Notes under the pieces: model-generated
The model's database searches: none
What the model was told of the DNA's origin: nothing
What the model saw: only the letters and a program-made list of their open reading frames with translations
Made by a program: the position numbers and the translations under genes
Shown: positions 1 to 12,619 of the stretch, in pieces
Numbering within the stretch: the first letter of the stretch is position 1
Layout of the letters: every line of letters starts with the position of its first letter
Origin: Glandiceps talaboti
Taxonomy: Eukaryota; Hemichordata; Enteropneusta; Spengelidae
DNA length: 64,000 nt
Assembly: GCF_964340395.1 (NCBI RefSeq)
Contig: NC_135554.1
Coordinates: 21,705,592 to 21,769,591, forward strand
Direction: 5' to 3'

Positions 1-611
<611 letters not shown>

Positions 612-3600
612 TCATTTGATGGCTGACAGATTAGTTGATTCCGCTTTCATCAAGTCTCCATATATCCACATAGACCCTTTCTTTCTCTTGTACACCCACC
701 TGACTTCGTATGACGGAGCAACCCTGGCTCTCTGAAATACAAACAACACATTTAATTTAAAACCCTGACTTAAACCTTTCATTTTAGATTCAATTTACAA
801 TCATGGCTTCATTCTAATTATTACTGAGGTGGCGATCTGGTGTCACATCTCTACCATCTAATTGGTTCTTGTCATAACCAATATTTCCACAATTTAGTGA
901 AGATCTGACTTTGGGTCTCGAATTTAGTAAAGATTTGAAGCCTTGTTTAAAAAATCTAACATTTATAAACTCGTACATTAATTATGCAAACAGTTTTCAT
1001 GAAGGGGTCATAGTTCGATAAACTAGTAATAAAAATGATTTTTTTAATATTTATAAGAACAAATTATGCATGTAAACACCAATAGCAGTGGTCAGTACAT
1101 AAATTAAATGATTACGTCGTTTTTAATTCATGAGAACTAATTGTGGATGGATCACCCAGTAGATCAATAAATTTGTATTTTAATCAGATCGACTTTTTAA
1201 TTCATACAAAAACAAACTTATGGATGGAAACGCCAAAAGCTAGTATTACACAAATACTAAAACTTAAAGTTGAAATCGTGATTTGAATCACTAGTAACAG
1301 CCAAAGGACACCTTCTTTGATTCTTGAGAACCATTATGGGGAGGAACTGCACAGACGACTGAACGTTGGAGAAAGTATTAGCTCGATCGAGTGCTCTTTA
1401 ATTCGTCCGCGATTTCTGATATTTCACAATAAAGTTCAACTCTAGGTGGCGTACCTGTTGTAGTATTCTTTCGTAAGGGTAGTTCATGAGATGTTTATCG
1501 GCGAATCTTCTTGATGCTGACTTAATCTGTTCGTTGCTAATGGATTGAATGGGAGTGGCCTACAAACAATAACAAGAATTAAAGATAGGCTTGCACGATT
1601 GTATTATATGTCAAAACTAGATTTAATGATTGACAAAGTGAGTAGGTGTGTAAAATGGATCAAGTGAAAGACTCACTCACTCACCCACTCACTCACTCAC
1701 TCACTCACTCACTCACTCACTCACTCACTCACTCACTCACTCACTCACTCACTCACTCACTCACCGTTGTTTTGGCTGATCCTGATACAAAGCCACCAAC
1801 TGTGCTAGGATTGTCCATAAGATAATCAGCCGTGCGGGTAAAACTAAAATAATTTTAGAAAACATGACTACGATAATTCGGCAAGCATAGAAGATAAATA
1901 AATGACAAAATAACAGTTCAAGTTCGCAAGGTCAATGTCCACTAAAATGGACCGTTGGCAGAATAGTACTGCTGACTTGATAACTGGGTTAAAGTATTTG
2001 GCTGCAGTCACCGTAATGTCCCGAGGTTTCGTCGCAATGCATGGTTTAGAGATTTCTGAAAAGTTTTGGAGTGATCTGCTGTAAGTGATCTTGACTGTTA
2101 CAAGATTTCTATTCAAGATACGTATTGCATCATTTTTAAAAAGTTGCACTCTAACTGACAACCTCTGTTGGGTTGGTCATGCGTGTTGAGAGGACATAGT
2201 CAAGATCAACATCAACCCAGCAAAGCTCTAAAACTATCAACACTTTAGCTGAATCCAAGTCTAGAAAAGAACTACTTGTAAAGAGAAGAATATTAAGTTC
2301 ATCAATTGTTAGCTTCGTATAATTTTATGCTTTTTGATCAAAGTATACACACAGTTGTGTCAAGATATGAGGTCTGTTTTACCGCAATTGTATGCTTCAC
2401 CGTGTGTACTTGGTTGATAGATCGATATCATATACCACGCCAACGTCATTTATTGTTTGTGGATGACTAAAAGGTTACTTACTAATATACAGTCATTTCA
2501 ATATGCCATTTCACCCGTCTATGACCATCACAGAACCAACAAAGTCTTGAGCCTTTGAGTCGTCTGTGAATATTATTATTGAAAAAAGGATAATAATCAA
2601 TTATTGTTCGGGTTAAAACTACCATTATCACGATTTCAATAACTCAAACTTTTGAAGCTACCAGTAATATCAGCCATCTGTATATCGATTAGTTCGCTTT
2701 ATTAGACATGGCTTCAGGTCGAATATTTAATACTGTCACCTACTGTGTAAATAGCATGGGTGTTATTAAGGTTATAGGTCACAGGTCAAAGGGTCATAGT
2801 AGATAGCTTACTTCTTTCTTCCTGTACCATTGCATTCAGCACATCGCCCTTCGTCATTCCAACCACGCCCATCACAGGAATTACACCTCACCTGAAAAAA
2901 TATGATGATATTTCATTTTTATTGGTGCCACACCTCGAAAATACGCCTGACAGTGTCATTTAAAGGCTAGGAGGGGTTTATATAGTATCATTTAAGGGCG
3001 GGGGGGGGGGCGTTTACATAGGATCGACATTTTACTGTTGACCAGTTTTGTTGAATATAGCTCTGCCGGACAAGTGTATTTTTTTCTCACTCACCCAGAC
3101 TTTGATCCTAATGGGAACTGGGGCTTTAAAATTTGTGATAACACATCGTGTGCTATTGACTATAGGAACTTCAAACACCAGAAACTATTTGACCCCCCTA
3201 AAAAAATCGAGTGAATGTTGTCATAAATCATATTTTTTAGAGTATTAATTATTAAAGTAATACTTGTTATCAGTATTTGATCTAGCATACGTCATTAGGC
3301 TATCACTGTCCACCAAAACGAAAATCACCCAAAAATTACACGTTTTGGATTTACAATGAAAGCCATGTCACTTGAAATGGAGTTAGTCTGGTTCTACAAG
3401 CAAAAGTCTGACTATGGAAAACTTTTACTTTTTTCTCTTGAGATTGTTACGCTTTATGTGCAAACAAGTTGGCAGATAATTGTTGAGCCAGGATACTTTA
3501 TCCACTTTACATTTATGCTTTGGTCGCATATTAAAAGGTCTTAAAAACTTACAACTGCTATTGTTTCATAACCCAGTATATCGTAGCCTTTTCCATCACA

Positions 3601-4158
3601 ATAGCTGCAAGATCTGACATTTTCCGAATGAGGAACGTAGACAGTTTTCCGATGGTCTAGAAACTCTTTGTCAGCTCGTACAGGTACTTCCCATGGCGAT
3701 GGTACGGTACCATTACCGCCATCGTCAAGTGGACCACCTGCAAACAATAGTTTACACGCTATTTCATTTTCTTCTCTGAGACTCACATAATTTTCTTGAG
3801 GAGGAAGCATGAAAACAACAAGGAAAACAAAAAAGTTAAGTGCACGTTATAAAGCCCCCCCCCCAAAAAAAAGGAAACAAAAAGTTAAGTGCACGTTATA
3901 AAGCCCCCCCCCCCAAAAAAAAAAAAAAAAATTATATTTTCCCTTTCCGCGGTTTTTATGTCCTTGTATAACTGTTACGGTAGGTGCAACTCTCTTTCTG
4001 TGTGTTCTCCAATCTATCTCCTTTCCCTCTGACTGTCTCCGCCTGGCTCTATCTCTATCTCTATCTCTATCTCTATCTCTATCTCTGTCTCTGTCTCTGT
4101 CGTTCTCTGTCTATGGTTCTTTGTATCTTTCTCTGTGACAAGTCTGTCTGTCTGTCTA

Positions 4159-4213
<55 letters not shown>

Positions 4214-4216
4214 GTC

Positions 4217-4270
<54 letters not shown>

Positions 4271-7123
4271 ATAAGGAGCGGACGTTTTTTACCTCTGTAT
4301 GGTGATTTCGCCCATCTTACAATTCTTACTTCGCAAAAGAGGTACAGCTGATACTGATAAAGAAGGAAAAAAAGGAATTTATGTCGAATATAAATTTAAG
4401 ACATGCCATTAACAGAGAGGAGAGAAGAGAAGAGAAGAGAAGAGAAGAGAAGAGAAGAGAAGAGAAGAGAAGAGAAGAGAAGAGAAGAGAAGAGGAGAGG
4501 AGAGGAGAGGAGAGGAGAGGAGAGGAGAGGAGAGAAGAGAAGAGAAGAGAAGAGAAGAGAAGAGAAGAGAAGAGAAGAGAAGAGAAGAGAGGAGAAGAGA
4601 GGAGAGGAGAGGAGAGGAGAGGAGAGAAGAGGAGAGGCGAGGCGAGGCGAGGCGAGGAGAGAGGAGAGGCGAGGCGAGGCGAGGCGAGGAGAGGAGAGGA
4701 GAGGAGAGGAGAGAAGAGAAGAGAAGAGAAGAGAAGAGAAGAGAAGAGAAGAGGTGAGAAGAGAAGAGGTGAGAAGTGTGAGCGGAAAACGAGGTTTGGT
4801 TTGATACTTGAGAAGAAACAAACCATGCACATGATATAAAGAAGCCGGAAAGAGTTGTTAAAAATTAGGAAGAGTAAATCCTTACGTATAATTTTGCGTA
4901 TGATGTAGAAATGTCGCCAATTTTTAAATTTTCGACGACACTTTCAGGATATCGATCTTCAAAGGCTAAAAGTAGGAGCACATTTTTGGCTTCATCTTTC
5001 GAGAGATCAAAACTGAAAAAAGAAAGAAAGAGAAATCATGCTTGAAAGACGATGACGTTCATTAGACATTAAGAATGACACTATTGGGACCACATTAGGG
5101 ACGAGATCAATAGTTCAATGTAGGATAAAAAACTAAATATTTTAGTTAGGCCTCAGACTTCCCATCCCCACCCTTTCTATCTAAATTGGCCAAAATTGAA
5201 AATGTTTCAGACAGCACAATCAACTTCAAATCAGTATGTAGTAGTATGTAGTGCTATGAATACAAAGTCGGTATGCAGTGAAGGAAAAAAACCGTTCTTT
5301 TGTTGAGACTTTACTTTGTTTTAGTGCCATGCATTTACTATAGCGAATATTCTTAATCTTGTATTTCTCCATTTGACGACATATTAGAAAAATCTGCATT
5401 TAGGGTTCAAATAGATCCATTAAAAGTTAAATCGATTTTGTATGATGAAAACTAAAAAAGCTCAACCAACCCCTTCCACCCCAAAGTAAAATAATTTAGC
5501 TTTTTATCCTGTATTGAACTATTCATCTCGCCCCTTACGTTGTTTGCCACAGCAGTTTTTCGTGACACAACAGTCACAAAACACATATTCACAAAATTTA
5601 TTTTAGATCTGAATCAAAGATAAAAGTAAATAACCCACATGTATATTTTTGATTGATCATAAATGTCAAGTGATCTTAGATTGAGTAATTACACTTAGTA
5701 CTGACAGTGATATACTGTACAAGTCGTAAACTTCCCCCCCCCCCACCCCACCCTCCACTCCGTTGTCTACTTTCATGATGAACGGTTTTCATATCGCGGA
5801 TTCTGTCATTTGCAAAGTACGATTTTTTTACGGAAAGAAGTGAACTTGATTGATTAATTAACATCCTGTTTTACCTGTAACATAACAAAACGGTGTAATA
5901 TTATAAAATTAACTTCCCTGTGACAATAATGACATTGCCAAAAATAGGAAAAACACACAGTCACATAGATTGGTTTTAATGAAGGTATGTATTTTTTCAA
6001 GCACCATTTTACAAAGTATTGAACTTACTTTAAAACATGGGTGTACTCAATACCTTGTGGAGGGGGTGAAGGTCTTGGGGTGATAGGGGGTTTCATTGTC
6101 GCAAAGTCGTCACCTGTTGGTTGTAAAAGAAAAAAGAAAAAAAGGGGAAGCAATACATTTTAATATTTGCATAAGTTTGCTCATTTATTAAAGTGTTTTG
6201 AAACAACGGATGGCAGTTTTATTGAACAGAATAATATATTGAGCGAATAGAGACGAAAACATGAAGACACTCGTTCCTAAAATCTTGTACCAGGGAATGA
6301 CAGGAGAGAGCATTATTTGTTTCAAGGTTCAAATCTGACTTTTGTTTGACACCTCCGTCGAATTAATCTTCATCCTAATTCATACCACAAAATGGATGTT
6401 ATTCCATACAACGAGGCAACTACTCTACAAATGTACGATAAGCTATAACTTGGTACAAGACTTTTAAAAATAAGTCTACAATTTCATAAAAATGACATTC
6501 TACTTTAGGTTAGTTTTGATAAATCCGACAAAGTTGTTATCGAATTGGGTCAAATTCCCACTCTCAGCATATCACCTACACGCACTACACAAACACTTTA
6601 TATCGCCTATTTCTGGCGATGACCTCGAAGCAATACGTTTAAATACTACTCCAATACGTGTATCCTTATGGTTGTATTTTACGGTATACTGTGTGCGTTT
6701 CAGCCATTACTGCGCTCGTCATATCCGTGTTTTTGTCTGTTACAGTATCTTATCAGAATTTTATCACATCTAATAACTTCAGAAGTGCCCAGTAGCTATA
6801 AAAACATTTCCTGAAATTAATCTTTAAATTGATATGTTTGAATCAACACTCTTGAGGGGTAGAGGGTTTGTCTCTTTTGGAATCAATTTTATTTACTAGT
6901 GCAGAAATTGAGATAATTTTACTCAATTTTTACTGAATATCATATCGGGGGAGTGACATCAAATGAGTAAACAGCACATACATGAGATATCCCCTGGCGA
7001 TAACACCATAACATGGACAATATCAAACTTCTTGTTATACTTACGTAATAATTCGTTGTACCCAGTCGGTGGTTCTGGTGTGATACTAGACTGGTAACCC
7101 ATACTGCCCGAGCCTTCAATCAT
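612..7123 (-). CDS. SSUH2-like protein (DnaJ-type CxxCxGxG repeat protein)
   Basis: Exons in transcript order: 7123-7045, 6113-6029, 5012-4886, 4347-4293, 3737-3553, 2891-2812, 2563-2491, 2225-2163, 1843-1765, 1559-1455, 731-612 (stop 614-612). Four features match the SSUH2 family: a helical N-terminal segment ([19 protein letters not shown]), a WAKSPYRGG segment, four cysteine motifs ([31 protein letters not shown]), and a C-terminal beta-rich part ending [15 protein letters not shown]. The cysteine motifs resemble the zinc-binding repeats of DnaJ. The fourth has lost its second glycine. All phases agree except between 2163 and 1843, where phase 0 meets phase 2, so that junction or an extra small exon is unresolved. 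Exon 7123 begins directly with ATG after an acceptor, which implies a noncoding upstream exon. SSUH2 function is poorly known; human SSUH2 has been linked to tooth development. Some splice sites are weak, for example the donor at 2163. Confidence 0.8.
1671..1764. repeat. (CACT)n microsatellite at a splice donor
   Basis: Tetranucleotide array of about 23 units. On the minus strand it reads gtgagtgagtgag and begins exactly at the donor site of the SSUH2-like exon 1843-1765, so the first repeat unit is the 5' splice site itself. Confidence 0.95.
4045..4266. repeat. Compound (TATCTC)n, (TGTC)n, (CT)n microsatellite
   Basis: Three adjoining pyrimidine-rich blocks: TATCTC units (about 4045-4097), TGTC units (about 4141-4208) and CT units (about 4209-4266). 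The last two blocks followed by an SSUH2-like exon recur in the same order at 24590-24860. Confidence 0.95.
4414..4780. repeat. Long purine-strand array of AGAAG/GAGGA/GGCGA pentamers
   Basis: About 365 bp with almost only purines on the plus strand, built from 5-bp units (GAGAA, GAGGA, and GAGGC, whose C breaks the tract). Long open frames on both strands here are artefacts of the 5-bp period. The array lies in an intron of the SSUH2-like gene, between exons 5012-4886 and 4347-4293. Confidence 0.95.
5096..5537. mobile_element. MITE with about 36-bp terminal inverted repeats (family A, copy 1)
   Basis: The left end (GGGACGAGATCAATAGTTCA at 5098 onward) is the inverse of the right end (ending GAACTATTCATCTCGCCCCT). 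The arms match over about 36 bp, extending through GTAGGATAAAAA. TA is present just outside both ends. No transposase is visible. A second, longer copy is at 56573-57489. It lies in an intron of the SSUH2-like gene. Confidence 0.75.
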
Positions 7124-8707
7124 CTGGGAACAATAAATCACAAAAAACATTGATACGAACAACTCCAATGGTAACAAGTCTCGGGGAAAAAATATCTCCC
7201 GGAAATGTTACAAGTGAAACTCAGGTACACATACACGTTAAGCTGATAGGGGACCTGCGTAAATAGAGCCATTAGAGCCCACCTGTCATCAATTACACAG
7301 AAATATAGCTTTATCGTGTAAAAATATCACCATATTCTACATTTCACTATAATATACATTTAACAATATTAAACATTATGTATGGTTTTGAATATGTCTG
7401 ATCTTGGGAATATATTTGGTTGATAATATCGCGAAAATTCACAACATTTTCAGTTAAATATATGACCTACCCATTGCGTTTAGTGTTGTTGCACAGTAGT
7501 TGGACTTTGCACCGACTGGTTATGGTAAACCCCCGAATTGCACGTCTTTTATTTGAATATGTTTATTTCAAGTGTGGATGTCGCCATACGTGATTGTAAA
7601 TTCATAATTAATACCATATTCCGACCCGGGATTCCGACTCACATAAAAAATTCGAATATTTCATTAAAAAAAAATACTAATGCAAAATGTCACATTTTCT
7701 GGAGCTATTAGAATTAAGCTTAGTAAACGTACGTCTTTTTGAATAATGAGTAATGATTGATAGCTGTAGGCAGTTATGTCTTCACGCTTGATATCCAATA
7801 ATCGACCTCCGCTCCACGGAATATTTGTCGTTATGACCGCAAAAATGGTTTTAAGAAACCATTTTTACGGAGTCGTTTTGTAAATGTTGATAGCGATTGA
7901 AATAATTTAAACAAGGTACACTGGATTGGTTGACTTTTAACCCTCGTTTTATCATTTACTAACCTAAATACCAGGCAGCCACTACCTCTATGTTCAAAAA
8001 CTGAATTACACCCGAAATCAAAAACGGAAGTTTCAAATGATGAGTTGTGGTGTCAAGTGCATAGGGAAAATATTTGGCATCCTTAAATGTATGCTTCCCG
8101 ATGGAAGTGCATGCAAATGACTGTATAGTTCATGAAATATTCCATAATCTTTCAACACGCTGATCGGTAAGCACATGGTGATTATGTCTAATTAAGTTTG
8201 ACGCAATTCAATTAGTACTGAGGGGCCCATGTAACATTCAGAATTGATTTAGAGATTGTCAGTGTAAGACTTACCTTTACATCCATTGAGAATATTGAAT
8301 CTGACGAACGCTGTAATATAATGCGATACAACCTCAAGCAAGGTGTTTACGGCGTCCCCCTCTCCTATATAAACGTCACTACTGAACAAATAGACAAATG
8401 GGTTTGTTCTGATAAATGGATCTAGCCCACATGGCATAGTTGTGTCTCTGTGATACGATGACTTACTTACTGACTGTCTGTTCTCTGTACTGTGTACGTG
8501 CTGTCCGGTATTATAGGTAATTAGTAGTACGCCACTGACTGGAGTTACAGATTAAACTATCTATGGGAATGATGTAGGGAATAATTCATTTACAATGTAG
8601 GTGTATTTTATATGCATGGTGTGTAAGCTCACATATATAGAGTGGTCGGAGATGGAAATATGAAATATGAGATCGAGAAAGTCAGTTGCAAACAGACGTT
8701 CACAAAC
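7124..8707. other. 5' flank of the SSUH2-like gene
   Basis: No supported coding exon. On the minus strand a donor-like site reading AAAG followed by gtaagtctt lies near 8276 and could end a noncoding first exon of the SSUH2-like gene. The rest is AT-rich and featureless to me. Confidence 0.35.
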
Positions 8708-8711
8708 ACAG

Positions 8712-8749
<38 letters not shown>

Positions 8750-9054
8750 CTACATACATACATACATACATACATACATACATACATACATACATACATA
8801 CATACATACATACATACATACACACATACATACATACACAGACAGAACCCCTCCCCCCCACACACACATACATACACACATACATACATACATACATACA
8901 TACATACACACACACACATACATACATACATACATACATACATACATACATACATACAGACAGACAGACAGACAGACAGACAGAACCCCCCCCCGCACAC
9001 GCACACACACACATACATACATACATACATACATACATACATACATACATACAT

Positions 9055-9101
<47 letters not shown>

Positions 9102-9176
9102 TACATACATACATACATACATACATACATACATACATACATACATACATACATACATACATACATACATACATAC
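8708..9176. repeat. Compound (AC)n/(ATAC)n/(AGAC)n microsatellite
   Basis: About 470 bp of alternating CA runs, CATA tetramers and CAGA tetramers, with two C-rich interruptions. It is open in several frames on both strands only because the period is 2 or 4 without stop codons. It is not coding. Confidence 0.97.
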
Positions 9177-10729
9177 CCAGATCAAGAACAAGGACAAAAA
9201 CACACAGGTTAACAAAAGTTCGGACTCGTCGGTCCGAATAGCTAGCTTCTCAGTGGTGGTTTTGATGAAAAGTATTGAACCATTATTGAACCACATAGGG
9301 TAAACAGATTTGGATAGCATAGCACAGTAGTATATGGTGCAATATCACCAATAAAATTGATATTCGGGTCCACACCCAAAAACAGCGTTCCCAATGAATT
9401 ATGATTTCAACTTATTATACTATTTACAGATAAAATAGACTGCTCATTGACATATACAATGTATATTGGTATTTTGAATTTTTTAGTGAATATATGGTGG
9501 TTGTCTGACTGAAAAATGCTACCCTAGTTATTAGCTAGTACAGGTTAAAGTAGTCAGAGTGATGTAATTTTTAGAGAGTCTACATGTTATCTGCATGTCC
9601 CTAGAAACATCGATCTCTATCAAATATCAGACCATCTGCTCAGCAGATTTTGTAGAATTCTTTGAGTAGATTTTTGACCAAATGTCACATTTTAGAGGAA
9701 GGATACCTTGTGAATTTACGGTGTTCAATATATGAGAACATGAAAGTTAAACAAAACGCGTTGGTTTCGTACACTTTCACTAGTACGGAGTAAACGGCGA
9801 TCATGACATAGCGGAAGTGACGCACAAGGATAGCGTCAACTTCCGCTGTCTGCTACTTTGTTATTGTTATTGTTATTGTATAGCCAATTTTAGGATTAAT
9901 TTGCATATCAACAACTTGAACGATGGCATTACAGTTCTTCATCAAGACACCCTATAAAATGATCGCTAACAAATACCAGATTTATTCAGACATTACTGTT
10001 TTATCTAATTTATTTGTTGACTCAAATCCAACATCTACGGTGTCATCACTTTTTTTTAAAATGATATCATAACTAGACCTTTATCATGTATTTTATTTTT
10101 CTTTGAATCAATTTAATATTTGTGTTTTTGTAACCTTTAATATGTCCGCCGGTGAGTTTGCAATAAAATAAATGCCCGAAAGCCCTTATTAACAGGTTAT
10201 GATGTTAGTACATTCGAATACGTCAGATGAATTAAATTTCTTTCTTCAAAACATATGTCGACAGACGTGATTTACCTAATGCTATTGAAGTATGGTTGAA
10301 ATCAAAGTATTAATACTAAAAATATATGTGCAATATTTGTGCTTTGGATACACTCTATGTAACACACATTCATACTTAAAATGAAGGCATGACAAAACCA
10401 AAATGTAAAAGATGATGTACTCTTAGTTTCCACATCTATGATTACTAGCGGCTAGACCTGATCAGGATGGACATGTGTGACATAATCATACAGAATGCAG
10501 TGAATGAAGAGTGGTGTCACAGCTAGATACTATTATTTGGCGACCACTCATTAAAAAAATGCAAATCTGGTGTCTAACCCCATTCTTATCTCTAACATGA
10601 ATATATAATGTGATTCTGCGGTACTGTACAGTTGGTGCAAAGTTTGACATCCCTCGTTTATACTAAAAATAGAAAATACAAGCCATCACCCGTACTGGTA
10701 CACATATGTATCACGGTTTTGACCCCCCC

Positions 10730-11000
10730 CCCCTTCCTTTTCAGATTCGTGTAGACTTTTGATTTTTCACACATTATGTAGAAGTTTGACCCTCTTTGAA
10801 CGCCCTTTGATCCCACATTTTGGGCGTAGTTTCCAGGTTGCCGATTTCCAAATTATCATGAAATTTTTCTAAAACATAATTCCAGGTCGTTGAATTTAAC
10901 TCCTACTTTCAGGCAGAATGTTGATATTTGACCCTTATTATATTTATTTTCTGGCTGAAATTTAGATTTTTGAACCCCTCCCCCAACACACACACACACA
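10730..11000. repeat. Dispersed repeat (family D), copy 1
   Basis: Shares phrases such as TTTCCAGGTTGCCGATTT and CAGAATGT(A/T)GA(C/T)ATTTGA with 20640-20765 and 21258-21400. Family not identified; no inverted ends or coding capacity seen. Confidence 0.55.
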
Positions 11001-11014
11001 CTTTTTGATTTTAT

Positions 11015-11090
11015 GGTAGTGCTTACAGCAGCGATGTGGGGTTAAACCTGCAGATTCCAAGCTGGCCACTCTACCCAATCGACCACAAAA
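11015..11090 (-). mobile_element. tRNA-derived SINE head
   Basis: Read on the minus strand it has an A-box-like TGGGTAGAGTGG and a B-box-like GGTTTAACCCC, spaced as in tRNA-derived SINEs. The middle (GCTTGGAATCTGCA) matches the SINE at 20866-21262. Only the tRNA-like head is recognisable. Confidence 0.6.
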
Positions 11091-11789
11091 AAACATATCC
11101 CAATAATAGTTGTACTTTGTGTCTGTTTGCCGATAGCTGATTTGCCATGGTTGTATCTCATGCAGTACTTCTGGAAATAATACCAATACACATCTAGTAA
11201 TGCAAGTTCAGAATTATATTTCTGATTGTTATTTTATTCAAGCCTATTTTACAAAGGCAGTATAACTGCAAGGTGTAAAAAATATTGCCAAACTTTTTTC
11301 TCTGTACACAAATAAATGACACAAATTAACCGTATATACACACAATGCCTCACTGTCATTACCATGGACGGAACATATGACATCATAGCAGTACACTATG
11401 GTAAAGTACATGACAGCATATCTTGGTCTGTGAGATACGATGTGCTGTGCTACCCTATCAGATAACACTTGATGTCTGTACTGAAAAGGGTAATTCCCAG
11501 CATTCTGCAACCAGTTCTGGTTGCAGCCAATCAAATGTATTTATGTGGTAAAAGGTGTTAAAATGACCACAACCAATCTAAGTTGATTCCACCATAGACC
11601 CTACACATGTAGGGTCTATGATTCCACTGGCCATCCACCCTTACACTGCATCAATAGTAAATACAAGTTTCCGGCACCAATGTCTGGTATCTTATTAAAT
11701 ACAAATGAACTGACAAATATCATCATGACAACAAACGTTCTACAACCTATAACACCAAAGTAAAGCGTTTTCTGTATGTACCACAATCA

Positions 11790-11924
11790 TTTATAGCATC
11801 CATATCAAGTGTAAAAGTATACTCTTTCATTTGCTAATTGACCACATTAGAAAGTCCACATGCTACACTTGTAAATAAACCAGTTTAAACAGTATACATT
11901 TACACTTGATATGCATGCTATAAA
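11790..11924. repeat. Inverted repeat, 34-bp arms
   Basis: Arms 11790-11823 and 11891-11924 are near-perfect inverse copies (TTATAGCATCCATATCAAG against CTTGATATGCATGCTATAA) around a 67-bp loop. It could be a short MITE or a stem-loop; no target-site duplication is clear. Confidence 0.7.
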
Positions 11925-12450
11925 CGAGTGTAGCATATAGAGAAAGTGTTTTACTTCAGTGTTACTCGTAGTAATTACCAGAGTTACCCAACATTCTATG
12001 TCTTTGATTTCTAATCTATATAATGACCTTTGTTTGAACTTTTAATCACTAGTTCAAGGTGGAGCCTAAATATTTTCATCTCAGTGACACGGATGAGTAA
12101 ATTAGTACAGTCATATAGAGATATGACTGAAGACTGATTAGGGTGGAACAACACAACAGATCTTATAGTCTAAGAATATCTATGAATAAAACATCTCACT
12201 CTTTGAACGTACTAGTATGGTTAACCCTGGACAGAACATTTCACTCCACAACAGTACACAATGTCATGGTTAAAACATCACAGCACACATTGTCATATCA
12301 TATTAATCTGCACAAAATTTCAAACAAATAAAAACGAATTTACACACTGGCAATCTGGTAAGCAATTTCCATATTCATACAATATATAAGGTAATCATAT
12401 TTGTATTGACCAATTATCATTATAAAATTTTATGTAATATTATACAAAGT

Positions 12451-12619
12451 CAGTGTTTTTGCTAAGGTTGGGGAACCCTGGTAACAGAAATGTGGAAAAA
12501 TCTTAAAAATGACAGTGTTTCCCCACAGAGTCTATGTTAAATTTGTCTGGGAACCCCGGTAAAATGACATGGGAACTGCAGTAGATTTTACCTACTTACT
12601 GCCCTTAGAAAAAACACTG
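12451..12619. mobile_element. hAT-like MITE with CAGTG ends (family C, copy 1)
   Basis: Begins CAGTGTTTTTGCTAAGG and ends with the inverse of CAGTGTTTTTTCTAAGG. CAGTG-type termini are usual for hAT elements. The flanks share AAAGT but not a clean 8-bp duplication. It is related to 36917-37305 in the opposite orientation. Confidence 0.6.

Noticed and set aside
2000-2108. Minus-strand segment with an acceptor and open frame ([16 protein letters not shown]) as an SSUH2 exon
   Set aside because: Exons 2563-2491 and 2225-2163 match the family better (WHIEMT then [11 protein letters not shown]) and no fitting donor was found for this segment.
4326-4839. Four overlapping frames of 130-168 codons rich in RREEK or SSPLL
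   Set aside because: Artefact of a 5-bp purine repeat that is open in all frames.
5676-5864. 62-codon minus-strand frame with a GGWGGGGG run
   Set aside because: Runs through a poly-C tract in an intron; no family match.
8629-9320. Several open frames of 140-206 codons on both strands
   Set aside because: They are translations of CA, CATA and CAGA repeats without stop codons; their residues (HTYI, VCMYVC) only reflect the repeat period.
11015-11090. tRNA gene on the minus strand
   Set aside because: Same SINE-head family as 20866-21262; the B box is altered and no acceptor stem is seen.
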